Shown here: piece after piece, positions 15,562 through 23,576 of the stretch
Layout: each line of letters starts with the position of its first letter
How positions within the stretch are numbered: position 1 is the first letter of the stretch
Source of the DNA: an uncultured Oscillospiraceae bacterium
GTDB lineage: Bacteria > Bacillota > Clostridia > Oscillospirales > Acutalibacteraceae
Length of the DNA stretch: 64,000 nucleotides
Reading direction: 5' to 3'
Assembly (NCBI GenBank): GCA_900539845.1
Contig: UQDP01000008.1
Coordinates: 1-64,000, forward strand
Notes under the pieces: generated by a model
The model's database searches: none
What the model was told of the DNA's origin: nothing
Seen by the model: only the letters and a program-made list of their open reading frames with translations
Program-made: the position numbers and the translations under genes

Positions 15562-18348
15562 TTATTTAGACACTGCCATTTTTTCCTTTGTGTTAGCATC
15601 AATTCTCTGTAAATCCTTTTTTAGTGAGCTGTGGCTAAAGATAAGTGTTAAAGCAAGGAACACCACGAAGAAAGCAGCAAGTATTATTGCACTTTTTCCT
15701 GCGTTTGAACCTGCCGTTCCGCTTATAGCCTCTTTAAAGAGTTGTGTAGAATATGTCATTGGCAGAATTTTATTGATAACTCTGAAGAAGCCTGACTGTG
15801 TTTCTATCGGGAAAGTACCGGCGCAGGATGTAAGCTGAAGAATAAGCAGTAAAAGTGAAACAAATTTGCCTGCGTCACCGAGATTAATAATACAGAACTG
15901 TATTATTGTCATAAAGGTTAATGAAACAAGTATGCAGGACATAAACAGCATTAACGGATTATTTACAACAATGTGAAGAATGTCCTTGATTACTATTGCA
16001 AGAAGTACACCCTGAGCCATACTGATAAGACCAAAGGATAGTGTTCTCAAAATTATTCTGTTAGAGTCCTTGGTAAGTGATTTTATTTTTCTGTTATAAT
16101 CAAGATAAATACCAAAGTAAATCATCAAGCCACCTACCCAAAGTGACAGACACATAAAGTATGGTGCGAAGGCAGAACCGTAATTTTCCACCGGCTGAAC
16201 ATATTCTGTTACTGTTGATATAGGCTCTTCGGCATAATCTGCAAGTCCGTCCAAAGCATTTAGCTGAATGATAGTATCGGTGATTGATTCATCAACACCA
16301 TCCTTTGCATTGCTAATACCGTTGTCAAGCTGAGTTGCACCATCATTAAGTGAATATGCACCTGTTCTTAATGTTGATATACCATTATCAAGCTGAACTG
16401 TACCGACAGACAAATCATTAGCACCTGTTGATAACTTGTCAGCACCTGCAAGTAATTTACCTGAGCCGTCTGCAAGAGCCGAAACACCGTTTGAAAGTGC
16501 AGGTACCTTTGAATTGAGTTGTATAAGACCTGTGCTAAGTTCACCTGCTCCCTCGTCAAGTGCATTTACTCCCTGAGTAAGGGCAGGGATTTTTGATGTT
16601 AATGAAGAAGTACCCTCTTTAAGCTGAGCAGCACCGTTAGCAGCTGACGCAACACCATCTGTATAGCTGTTAACGCCTGTGCTTAGTGTGCTTGCACCGA
16701 TTGAAAGCTCATTTGCACCTTGATTAAGAGCATTGCTGTTACTGTTAAGAGTATTAAGTCCTGTTTTTAATGCCTGTGCTCCTGAGTTTAGTGTATTGTT
16801 ATTAGATTTTAATGTACTAAGTCCCTGATTAAGAGCATACGCACCTCCTAACAATGTACTGCTGTCCGTATTGTTACCAAAGCCTGATTGCAATGCCTGC
16901 AAGCCTGTAAGAAGCTGCGAAGTGTTGTTTTTAACATCTTTCATACCGTCAGTCAATTCCGTAACGCCGCTACTTACCTGGTGAGCACCTGACTTAAGAG
17001 CAGGGAGGCTGTTGTCAAGCTGTTCAAATCCACTGACTGCCACATTAAGATACTGAGTATCACCTGTTGTCTGATAGTATTTAAGAGCGTTTAAAGCATT
17101 CGTATAATTTGTACTGAATGTGCAGATGCCCTCATACACCTGTGATGTACCGGAGGAAAGGGCATCAAGACTGCTGTCGGGAGCTGTGTGCTCAAGCTGT
17201 TGTGATGAAGCCTGAACCTGTGTAACAATTTGATTTAATCCTTCGTTTGCCTGATTAATACCATTATAAAGATTATTTGCTCCTGCACTTGCACTTTCAA
17301 CACCTGTTGTGTATGCGTCGATACCGTTGGCAAGAGTAACAGCACCCGAATTGGCAGATGATACACCATCTGTATATGTTTGAATTCCGCTTTTAAGAGA
17401 TGTGGCACCTGCGTTTAATTGCTGTGCACCCGCAGTAAGAGAGGGACTGTTTGATTTTAAGGTATCAAGACCTGTGCTGAGCTGAAGTGCGCCATTATTA
17501 AGCAGTGCCGCACCGCCGGATAATTCCGGAATTTTTGAATTTAATGCAGCTGTTCCGTTTCTTAGGACAACTGAACCGTCTGTAAGCTGCTGAACACCAT
17601 CGGCTAATTGAGGAACTGAGGCATTTAAGGTATTTGCCCCTTTATCAAGCGCTTTAATTCCGTCAAGAAGTGTTACTGCACCGTCTGACACCTGTTTACT
17701 GCCGTCAGCAAGAGCACTTGATCCTTCGGATAATTTATCTGCTCCGTCAGCAAGCTCGTTAGTACCGCTACTCAGTTTTCCGGATCCGTCCGATAATTGC
17801 TTGAATCCGTTTTGCAGCTCACCCATTGAATCGGGTACGCTTTCCAGCTTGTCGCAAAGAGTAGTAATTATTTCTTTATCAATGCTTGAATTAACTGTTT
17901 GCTTAATTGTAGGCATTGCGTTTTCAAGTATCTGTGCAGCAAGATAATTCTTTTTTTGGTTTGCCGTGTAAACAATCGAACTATGTAGTTTTTCAGTGTC
18001 CTTTGAAGCAGTTGAGGCATTGCTTGAAAAATCTTTAGGAATTGTTATTGAAGCGTAATAATCATTTTCAAGTACACCTTGTTCTGCGTCTGCATTATCG
18101 GTAAATACAAATTTAAGTGTTCCGTCCTTTTCAAGATTATCGCAGATTTCCTGACCGAGATTTCTCTCCTCGCCGTTAATAACAGCACCGCTGTCAAGAT
18201 TAACTACTGCCACGGGAACATCATCAAGTCTTGCATACGGGTCCCAGAATGCTCCTAAATAGAAATAGGAATAAAGCAAAGGGATAACCAGTACGCCTAT
18301 GATGATTGCCGTCTTCATAATCCACGGCGTTTTCTTCTTTTCTTTCAT
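15562..18348 (-). CDS. YhgE/Pip-like membrane protein with long repeat domain
   Basis: 928 aa. One N-terminal membrane segment (residues 10-30), then the YhgE/Pip N-terminal extracytoplasmic domain. Roughly residues 175-690 are repeats with the frame L-x-x-G-x-x-x-L (for example LSTGANDLSVGTVQLDNG), predicted coiled coil or beta-solenoid-like. Five or six C-terminal membrane helices of ABC2-permease type follow. Relatives are phage-receptor (Pip) and ESX/type VII-linked proteins, and YhgE-like exporters respond to membrane stress. It is first gene of the minus-strand unit with the CmpB-like gene. A TetR-type operator overlaps its -35 box. Confidence 0.88.
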   Translation of the reverse strand: MKEKKKTPWIMKTAIIIGVLVIPLLYSYFYLGAFWDPYARLDDVPVAVVNLDSGAVINGEERNLGQEICDNLEKDGTLKFVFTDNADAEQGVLENDYYASITIPKDFSSNASTASKDTEKLHSSIVYTANQKKNYLAAQILENAMPTIKQTVNSSIDKEIITTLCDKLESVPDSMGELQNGFKQLSDGSGKLSSGTNELADGADKLSEGSSALADGSKQVSDGAVTLLDGIKALDKGANTLNASVPQLADGVQQLTDGSVVLRNGTAALNSKIPELSGGAALLNNGALQLSTGLDTLKSNSPSLTAGAQQLNAGATSLKSGIQTYTDGVSSANSGAVTLANGIDAYTTGVESASAGANNLYNGINQANEGLNQIVTQVQASSQQLEHTAPDSSLDALSSGTSQVYEGICTFSTNYTNALNALKYYQTTGDTQYLNVAVSGFEQLDNSLPALKSGAHQVSSGVTELTDGMKDVKNNTSQLLTGLQALQSGFGNNTDSSTLLGGAYALNQGLSTLKSNNNTLNSGAQALKTGLNTLNSNSNALNQGANELSIGASTLSTGVNSYTDGVASAANGAAQLKEGTSSLTSKIPALTQGVNALDEGAGELSTGLIQLNSKVPALSNGVSALADGSGKLLAGADKLSTGANDLSVGTVQLDNGISTLRTGAYSLNDGATQLDNGISNAKDGVDESITDTIIQLNALDGLADYAEEPISTVTEYVQPVENYGSAFAPYFMCLSLWVGGLMIYFGIYLDYNRKIKSLTKDSNRIILRTLSFGLISMAQGVLLAIVIKDILHIVVNNPLMLFMSCILVSLTFMTIIQFCIINLGDAGKFVSLLLLILQLTSCAGTFPIETQSGFFRVINKILPMTYSTQLFKEAISGTAGSNAGKSAIILAAFFVVFLALTLIFSHSSLKKDLQRIDANTKEKMAVSK

Positions 18349-18427
18349 ACGATCGTCTCCTTATAACTTGTTGTATTTTGCTCTATTACAAATAGTAATG
18401 CATTTGCTGCTAAAAGTCATTAAACAA

Positions 18428-18475
18428 GTTATATAGAGCGCTTAAAATTTTATCAAAAACTACAATTTGATAAAA
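18428..18475 (-). promoter_or_regulatory. yhgE promoter with TetR-type operator
   Basis: On the minus strand TTGATA (18456-18451), a 17-base spacer and TATAAC (18433-18428). A perfect 10-bp inverted repeat TTTTATCAAA/TTTGATAAAA with an 8-base gap (18448-18475) covers the -35 box. The same TTTATCAA half-site recurs near the tetR gene end and in its upstream region (about 14707-14714). Confidence 0.65.
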
Positions 18476-18574
18476 CTTTTTGGTATGATATTTTTATTGT
18501 TCGAATTAGTAAAAATATCTGGATATTCAAACTCCTTTGTGGTATTTGTTGTACTGCAAGGGAGTTGATTATTT

Positions 18575-18823
18575 ATGTCAATACTACAAGAACTATGGTA
18601 TGGGAATATCAGACCAAACGAAGATAAAGTTATTACAGATGAGGAAAAAGAATTAGTTTCGCTGATTGCTAAGCATCACGAAACACTATCTTCTTCCCAA
18701 AAGAATAATGACTTGGATGTGTTTGAAAAGTATGTTGATTGCTTTACCGAATACGCTTCGCTGATTGAGGTGCAGGCATTTGAAATAGGATTTAAGTTAG
18801 CGGTTAGGTTATTAAACGAATAA
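18575..18823 (+). CDS. DUF6809-like small protein
   Basis: 82 aa, acidic and helical. The pattern MSILQELWYGNIRPNE and the C-terminal FEIGFKLAVRLLNE match a family of small proteins common in Clostridia and their mobile elements (DUF6809). The start follows GGGAG. The function is unknown. It lies between the cargo and mobility modules. Confidence 0.7.
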   Translation: MSILQELWYGNIRPNEDKVITDEEKELVSLIAKHHETLSSSQKNNDLDVFEKYVDCFTEYASLIEVQAFEIGFKLAVRLLNE

Positions 18824-18852
18824 GAATTTCAATTTAAAAATACTTGCTTATG

Positions 18853-18895
18853 AATAGCAGTTTCTCAATTACGAGAAACTGCTATTTTTGTTTTC
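18853..18895 (+). terminator. Terminator after DUF6809-like gene
   Basis: AATAGCAGTTTCTC and GAGAAACTGCTATT form a 14-bp stem, followed by TTTGTTTT. Confidence 0.9.
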
Positions 18896-18897
18896 AA

Positions 18898-19312
18898 ATT
18901 GTTGTGCAAAGTGATGAAAATAAAAAAGATGTATCTTTAGAAGATACATAAACAATGGATAAAAACTGTTGAATTGTGTCAATAAGGTTTTATGAGTTGT
19001 AGTGAAAAAATGGGTTAATTGATTTATCCACTACATATTGTTTGTGCAGATTGATGATGAAGACTCAAAATGTATCTTCAGAAGATGCACGCAATATTAA
19101 AAAATTTGTTATCCTTTTTGTGATAAAAAATTTGGCTCAAAGGTATTTGCTTAACGGCTAAATATATGGAGGCGTATGTAAATATTTTGTAAATAAAATT
19201 GAAACACCCTCATTTTTTGCCTTTTTCGCGGCTATATAGTGAAGGGGTTTTTAAAAAAAGTTTGGCTCAAAAGGCTTAAAAAGTGTGCAAGGGTAAGTGA
19301 GGGGGTGAATTT
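18898..19312. repeat. Non-coding region with palindromes and direct repeats, possible replication or control region
   Basis: No gene. A palindrome GTATCTT-tag-AAGATAC (18931-18947) recurs as a near-copy at 19072-19088. A direct repeat of 11 or more bases, TTTGGCTCAAA, occurs at 19131 and 19261. The region is AT-rich and lies just upstream of the HTH replication-like gene. It could be iteron-like binding sites or an operator pair. Confidence 0.4.
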
Positions 19313-19600
19313 ATGAATAAGCAAAAAGGCAATTTCTTTCTTCTGCCGAACTGTATTTTCGATGAAGAAATGAAACCGAGAGATTTTGCTGTGTACTGTT
19401 TTCTTGTAAGCAGGAAAAACAGTGTCGGCGAGTGTTGGTATTCAGTAGAACGCATAGCTGAATATTGCAACATTCATTCCAATACTGCCCGCCGTGCTTT
19501 ACACTGGCTTGAAGAATACGGGTACATAGAAATCAAAAAATCTTTTCTCGAGGGTAAACAGCAAACCAATTTGTATAGAGTAAATAAGATTACTGATTAA
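19313..19600 (+). CDS. Winged-helix/HTH protein, replication-initiator-like
   Basis: 95 aa. It resembles the N-terminal winged-helix domain of plasmid replication initiators and DnaD-like proteins: FFLLPNCIFDEEMKPRDFAV, then SVERIAEYCNIHSNTARRALHWLEEYGYIE, a complete HTH plus wing. The start follows GAGGGGGTG. It is much shorter than full RepA proteins, so it probably regulates rather than initiates. It stands before the oriT/mob region. Confidence 0.7.
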   Translation: MNKQKGNFFLLPNCIFDEEMKPRDFAVYCFLVSRKNSVGECWYSVERIAEYCNIHSNTARRALHWLEEYGYIEIKKSFLEGKQQTNLYRVNKITD

Positions 19601-19720
19601 CAAATTTGGTAGACAAACAATTAAAAAGCCCTTTTGACTAGAAAAGAAAAAGAATGCAAAAGTAATCAAGACAAAATTAAAAACGCCTTGTGTGGCATTT
19701 GTGGAGGTGAGGACGAACAT

Positions 19721-19783
19721 ATGAAAACAATAACTAAAAGTAATTTTTGCGTAGTTGTTTCAGCTCAAAACACTCTCCTTTAG
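19721..19783 (+). CDS. Candidate 20-residue leader peptide
   Basis: ATG preceded by a strong GGAGGTGAGG site. The peptide begins MKTITKSNF and ends SAQNTLL. Its TAG stop lies in the loop of the hairpin at 19773-19788. It could be an attenuation leader for the mob genes or a micro-protein. It is too short to judge by homology. Confidence 0.45.
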   Translation: MKTITKSNFCVVVSAQNTLL

Positions 19784-19854
19784 GAGAGTCCAAGCATAGC
19801 GCTTAGGGCGCATCTTTTCGGCTCATTTGCCGAAAAGTGGTTGCCTGAAGGCAA
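19773..19854. other. Candidate oriT: hairpin cluster upstream of mobC
   Basis: Four hairpins in 82 bases: CTCTCCTT/TAGGAGAG, GCGC-ttagg-GCGC, CTTTTCGGC/GCCGAAAAG (9 bp) and TTGCCT/AGGCAA. The minus strand reads GATGCGCCCT between them, similar to the GTGCGCCCT nick core of IncQ-type oriT. The position directly ahead of mobC and a MOBP relaxase is the usual place for oriT. The nick site is not proven. Confidence 0.5.
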
Positions 19855-19871
19855 AACAAATTTTGAAAGAA

Positions 19872-20222
19872 GTGATTAATATTAAGAATAAAGAAACAAA
19901 GTCAGAACGCATTAATCTTCACTTAACTCCTACTGCTAAGAGTATCATTGCTGATAAAGCCTCTGAGTTGGGAATGAATATGACTGCATACATAACTGCC
20001 TGTGCTATCGTAAGCAATATTTATGTCATCGGTGATAAGGAAACATTCAACGAACTTGTTTATCAAGTAAAGAAGATTGGCAGTAACATAAATCAACTTC
20101 GTATGCTGTCTCAGTTAGGAAGAATTGAATGTGTTGATCTTAACGATTGCACTGAGGAGCTTGATAACATACGAAAGGCTCTCAACACAATCATACGAAA
20201 GGCAAACAAATGGCAACGATAA
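19872..20222 (+). CDS. mobC: MobC-family mobilization accessory protein
   Basis: 116 aa from GTG at 19872. Ribbon-helix-helix style N-terminus (RINLHLTPTAKSIIADKASELGMNMTAYITACAI) and the conserved MobC ending VKKIGSNINQLRMLSQLGRI. It binds near oriT and helps the relaxase form the relaxosome. Its end overlaps the relaxase start by 13 bases, so the two are translationally coupled. An upstream in-frame ATG at 19827 exists but lies inside the hairpin cluster. Confidence 0.88.
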   Translation: MINIKNKETKSERINLHLTPTAKSIIADKASELGMNMTAYITACAIVSNIYVIGDKETFNELVYQVKKIGSNINQLRMLSQLGRIECVDLNDCTEELDNIRKALNTIIRKANKWQR

Positions 20223-21628
20223 ATTTCTTAAAAAGAAAAGATAGTAAGAACTCAGGTGCTCTTGGCAGTGTGATTTCATACTGTGCACAGGAATATAAAA
20301 CGGAACTTAAAAACACAGGTGTTAGGTTGATATCAGGCGTAAACTGCATTCCTGAAAGAGCATTCAAAGATTTTATGGATACTAAAAAACAATTCAACAA
20401 GACAGACGGTGTTCAGTTTTACTATGCTATACAATCATTCGAAGAAGAAACTAACATAGAACCTATGCTTGCTCATCAGATTGCAATGGAATGGGTTGAG
20501 AAATGTTATCCCGGATATCAAGCTTTAGTCTGCACTCATATGGATACAGATAACATACATTCACACATAATAATAAACTCAGTTAGTTCTCTTGACGGAC
20601 AGAAAATACATCAAAACAAAAATGATATTGAGAGAGTTAGATATGTTAATGATGAGTTGTGTATGAAATACGGTTTACCAATATGCCAGCCTAAAAAGAA
20701 AGTTCAGGGCGTAACTTCAAAAGAATACTATGCAGCAAAAGCAGGAAACAGTTGGAAAACTCAGCTTGCTATTGACATAGACAATGCAATGCTCTATGCA
20801 AAATCTAAAATGGATTTCATAAAGCTGATGAACAGAAAGGGATACCGAGTAATATGGACAAGCAATCGTGACACCATACTCTACGAGTGTCCTAACGGGA
20901 AACGATGCAGAGATTTTAAACTGCACGAAGATAAATATTTGAAAGGAGCAATGGAAAATGAATTCGCAAAACGGAAAGAATTCCTTCGAAAATATGAAGG
21001 ATATGATGAGACAGGCACAGACACCTCAGACCTGCGCAGTAATAACAGAAGAAAACTGGGAAAGTCTTATCAGTCTGCTGGCACATCAAATATCAATAAT
21101 GGAACAGCAACAGGACATGCTGCAAACGATGATTACAACAAAACAGATGGCAGGTTTGATAAACAATCAGACGGAGAATATGCAAACCTACATAGAGAAA
21201 CTGGGCTCAATAACGGAGAAACACAGCAAAGTTATGAAAGCGATAGAGTCGGATTTCAACAAGTCAGTCATAAGACAAACGAGCGTACTGAAGGACGAAA
21301 CCAAGAAAACGATGCAGGAGATATCCTTACAGGCTGGGAGAATGAAAGACGATTTTTCGAACAGTCTTTCTATGGAGAAAGAGCATATGAAAGATACACT
21401 GCTCAAACAAAGGATAATCAACTGGGCACTGACAGCAATGCAAGTCTTATCACTTGGAGCATTAATTTTATGGGTAACTTCGCAGACCTTCTAAGTACCA
21501 ACAACAGAAGATACACAAGAAAAAGAATTAAGTTATCAAAGAAAAGCATACTAAAGCGTCAGGCTAAAGGACAAAAAACTTCAGGTTACGAAGAATACGA
21601 TGACTATGATTACACTATGAGTATGTAA
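20210..21628 (+). CDS. mobA: MOBP-type relaxase
   Basis: 472 aa. It nicks oriT and leads the strand during mobilization. The N-terminal relaxase domain (about 1-250) has a candidate catalytic tyrosine in ISYCAQEY (residue 24), another at residues 65-66, and the metal-binding histidines in HMDTDNIHSHIIINS (about 110-124). After about residue 250 it becomes polar and repetitive in Asn, Gly, Thr and Ser with no recognisable fold. That is exactly the part overlapped by a second gene in another frame, so the composition is probably imposed by the overlap. Confidence 0.9.
   Translation: MATINFLKRKDSKNSGALGSVISYCAQEYKTELKNTGVRLISGVNCIPERAFKDFMDTKKQFNKTDGVQFYYAIQSFEEETNIEPMLAHQIAMEWVEKCYPGYQALVCTHMDTDNIHSHIIINSVSSLDGQKIHQNKNDIERVRYVNDELCMKYGLPICQPKKKVQGVTSKEYYAAKAGNSWKTQLAIDIDNAMLYAKSKMDFIKLMNRKGYRVIWTSNRDTILYECPNGKRCRDFKLHEDKYLKGAMENEFAKRKEFLRKYEGYDETGTDTSDLRSNNRRKLGKSYQSAGTSNINNGTATGHAANDDYNKTDGRFDKQSDGEYANLHRETGLNNGETQQSYESDRVGFQQVSHKTNERTEGRNQENDAGDILTGWENERRFFEQSFYGERAYERYTAQTKDNQLGTDSNASLITWSINFMGNFADLLSTNNRRYTRKRIKLSKKSILKRQAKGQKTSGYEEYDDYDYTMSM
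20958..21494 (+). CDS. Coiled-coil membrane protein nested in relaxase gene, MobB-like
   Basis: 178 aa, wholly inside the relaxase gene in a different frame. AAAGGAG stands about ten bases before its ATG. It looks like a real protein: a long amphipathic coiled coil (SLLAHQISIMEQQQDMLQTM and onwards, residues 38-150) and a C-terminal membrane helix (INWALTAMQVLSLGALILWV). ColE1-type plasmids encode MobB and MobD inside mobA in the same way, and MobB is a membrane-associated mobilization helper. The host frame is low-complexity here while this frame is ordered, which argues this frame is under selection. Confidence 0.72.
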   Translation: MNSQNGKNSFENMKDMMRQAQTPQTCAVITEENWESLISLLAHQISIMEQQQDMLQTMITTKQMAGLINNQTENMQTYIEKLGSITEKHSKVMKAIESDFNKSVIRQTSVLKDETKKTMQEISLQAGRMKDDFSNSLSMEKEHMKDTLLKQRIINWALTAMQVLSLGALILWVTSQTF

Positions 21629-21669
21629 AAAATAAATGCTTGCCAATATTTTTGGCAGGCTGAAAGGAG

Positions 21670-21829
21670 ATTAGTGTGAAAATTCACACTAATCCAGATT
21701 ATATTGCCATCAAAATTTGCCTATGGCATAATTTTGAGATGGCTGTAATCACCATTAGCGCCTTATCAGGCTACAGTAAGGCGTTAATAATTTTAATTTA
21801 TTTTTGTAGCCTGAAAGGCTATGGTGATT
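21670..21829 (+). promoter_or_regulatory. Hairpin-rich leader of xis-int
   Basis: Three structures in a row: ATTAGTGTGAA/TTCACACTAAT (21670-21693), CCATC...GATGG with inner AAATT pairing (21707-21742), and a nested set in which AATCACCAT (21747-21755) pairs ATGGTGATT (21821-21829), CGCCTTA pairs TAAGGCG and TCAGGCTAC pairs GTAGCCTGA (21806-21814). The last stem buries the candidate start and ribosome site of xis, so translation could be gated. The first hairpin may end the relaxase transcript. Confidence 0.55.
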
Positions 21830-21832
21830 AAT

Positions 21833-22036
21833 ATGGAAAGTAAATATAAATCATTTGACGAATTACCGTTAATGCTGTCAGTTCCTGAAGCGGCAGAAGT
21901 GCTTGGAATTTCTGCTGTCAGTCTATACAAACTGATTAGAGATGACAACAGTTTTCCTGTTGTTGTAATGGGCAGGAGAAAGTCTGTTCCGAAAGAACAA
22001 CTGAAAAGTTGGATTGAAACAAATTCAAAAAGATAA
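21833..22036 (+). CDS. xis: Excisionase-type HTH protein
   Basis: 67 aa from ATG 21833 (an alternative ATG lies at 21821). MerR/excisionase-like winged helix: MLSVPEAAEVLGISAVSLYKLIRD, then the wing FPVVVMGRRKSVPKEQLKSWI. It would direct the neighbouring integrase toward excision. It lies 67 bases upstream of int in the same orientation. Confidence 0.85.
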   Translation: MESKYKSFDELPLMLSVPEAAEVLGISAVSLYKLIRDDNSFPVVVMGRRKSVPKEQLKSWIETNSKR

Positions 22037-22103
22037 TAATTGTCTGGATATTAAAAACTGCTTGTGGTAATGTTGTGTTGCCACAGGCAGAAAGGAGGTT
22101 GCA

Positions 22104-23306
22104 ATGGCAAAACGAAATAACGGCGAAGGAACAATAACCAAACGCAAAGATGGTCGGTGGGAAGGTCGCTATTATACAGGTGAGATAGTTAACGGCAAGA
22201 GAGTAAGAAAAAATGTTCTTGCCAAAACGAAAGTCGAGTGCAAGGAAAAACTTGAAAAGGCGATAGCTGAGAATGATAAACGGCAAAGGATAATTGAAAG
22301 ATGTGATTTTCTTACAAACCCCGATCCTACACTTGAAGAGTGGTCAAAAATTTGGTTTGAATCATTTTGTGCAGTGAGTGTAAAAGAATACACAAGAAAC
22401 AGTTATCAAAACTATTTTGACAGATATATACTACCTAATCTCGGTGGTATGAAAATAAAGGATATATCAACAGTAGCCTGTCAGCAATTTCTAATGAAAA
22501 TGTACACGAGTGGGAGAATAAGAAATGTTAAAAAGAAAGGCAACGGTTTATCTGCAAAGACAGTAAAGGATATCAAAATAGCCTTGCAAACCTGCCTGCA
22601 AAAAGCAGAGGACGAGGGATTGATAGGCAGTAATCCTTGTAAAAAGGTACAACTGCCAAAAGATGCACCAAAGGAAATGCAAACGCTGAAAGCAAATGAA
22701 CTTGGCAGATTTCTTCAGGAAACAAAGGACTCAGGATGTTATGAATTTTATATTCTTGAGATTACAACAGGCTTGCGACTGGGCGAAATACTTGCACTGA
22801 CTTGGGATGACCTTGATATGAAAAACAAAACAATATCAGTGAACAAGCAGGTGCAAAGGATAGGCAGTGAACTAAAGGTAACAACACCGAAAACTGCCTC
22901 GTCCATACGAACGATTGCGTTATGCGATGAATGTTTCAATCAACTGATACTGCTACGAAGCAGGCAAAGGCCCGATAATAAATTAATATTCCCATCACCA
23001 ATAACAGGCGGACTTCGTGATCCGTCATCGGTTACAAGAAAACTACACAGAATGCAGAAACGAGCAGGAGTACCTCAAATACGCTTTCACGATTTGAGAC
23101 ACAGCTTTGCAACGCTATCATTAGAACAAGGAATGGATATCAAGACGATATCTCATATGCTCGGACATACAGATGCAGGGTTTACTATGAACACATATAT
23201 GCATGTGACAAACAATATGCAGCAAACGGTTGCAGATGCAATGGGTAATCTGATAACTGAATCAGAAAACGAAAGAAAAAATAAGTTCATACATTTCTCA
23301 GCATAA
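22104..23306 (+). CDS. int: Tyrosine integrase of tRNA-Arg element
   Basis: 400 aa, Tn916/phage type. N-terminal arm-binding AP2-like region (GEGTITKRKDGRWEGRYYTG), SAM-like core-binding domain, then the catalytic domain with the first Arg in TTGLRLGEILAL (about 220), HDLRHSFATL (about 331) and the nucleophile Tyr in NTYMHVT (about 374). The ribosome site AAAGGAGG is ideal. Its gene lies next to attR and the tRNA gene, as expected for the enzyme that inserted this element. Confidence 0.95.
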   Translation: MAKRNNGEGTITKRKDGRWEGRYYTGEIVNGKRVRKNVLAKTKVECKEKLEKAIAENDKRQRIIERCDFLTNPDPTLEEWSKIWFESFCAVSVKEYTRNSYQNYFDRYILPNLGGMKIKDISTVACQQFLMKMYTSGRIRNVKKKGNGLSAKTVKDIKIALQTCLQKAEDEGLIGSNPCKKVQLPKDAPKEMQTLKANELGRFLQETKDSGCYEFYILEITTGLRLGEILALTWDDLDMKNKTISVNKQVQRIGSELKVTTPKTASSIRTIALCDECFNQLILLRSRQRPDNKLIFPSPITGGLRDPSSVTRKLHRMQKRAGVPQIRFHDLRHSFATLSLEQGMDIKTISHMLGHTDAGFTMNTYMHVTNNMQQTVADAMGNLITESENERKNKFIHFSA

Positions 23307-23313
23307 CAAAAAA

Positions 23314-23350
23314 GGCTCAAGGAACAAAAATCCTTGAGCCGAATTCTTTT
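23314..23350 (+). terminator. Terminator of int
   Basis: GGCTCAAGGA and TCCTTGAGCC form a 10-bp stem; the sequence GAATTCTTTTC follows. The next 140 bases up to the tRNA terminator hold no gene. Confidence 0.85.
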
Positions 23351-23492
23351 CAATTTATGTCAGTGGGAGTCAAATGGGCGTCTTTGATAGTTTTTACAAT
23401 TACAAATGTTAATAAGTTAAAATACCTATTATTATATAAGTTTACCTATGACTACTCGGTTAGTGGGCAGTTTTTAGTGAAGAAATACCAAA

Positions 23493-23530
23493 AATAAAAA
23501 ACTCAGGCAACGAAAGTTACCTGAGTTTTT
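23493..23530 (-). terminator. Element-borne terminator of tRNA-Arg
   Basis: AACTCAGG and CCTGAGTT with an inner AAC/GTT pair, followed on the minus strand by a T-run. Integration replaced the original tRNA terminator (11693-11728) by this one, which differs in sequence but has the same form. Confidence 0.8.
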
Positions 23531-23576
23531 TGGTACGCCGGAAGGGATTCGAACCCCCGACCTTCTGGTTCGTAGC
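23527..23576. repeat. Right attachment site within tRNA-Arg
   Basis: Fifty bases identical to 11724-11773, embedded in the intact tRNA gene. The element therefore brings its own tRNA 3' half and keeps the gene functional. Confidence 0.92.

Larger units (their letters stand above)
11724..23576 (+). mobile_element. tRNA-Arg-integrated mobilizable element
   Basis: About 11.8 kb bounded by 50-bp direct repeats of the tRNA-Arg(ACG) 3' end. A tyrosine integrase sits 225 bases from the right end. The order is cargo (oleate hydratase, TetR, CmpB-like, YhgE), a DUF6809-like gene, an HTH replication-like gene, an oriT-like region, mobC, a relaxase with a nested gene, xis, int. No conjugation (type IV secretion) genes are present, so it should need a helper: an integrative and mobilizable element. 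Confidence 0.88.

Noticed and set aside
18931..19088. CRISPR-like repeats
   Set aside because: Only two palindromic copies, with no regular spacers and no cas genes.
21188..21421. Minus-strand frame inside the relaxase gene
   Set aside because: Shadow of the overlapping plus-strand genes; no ribosome site.
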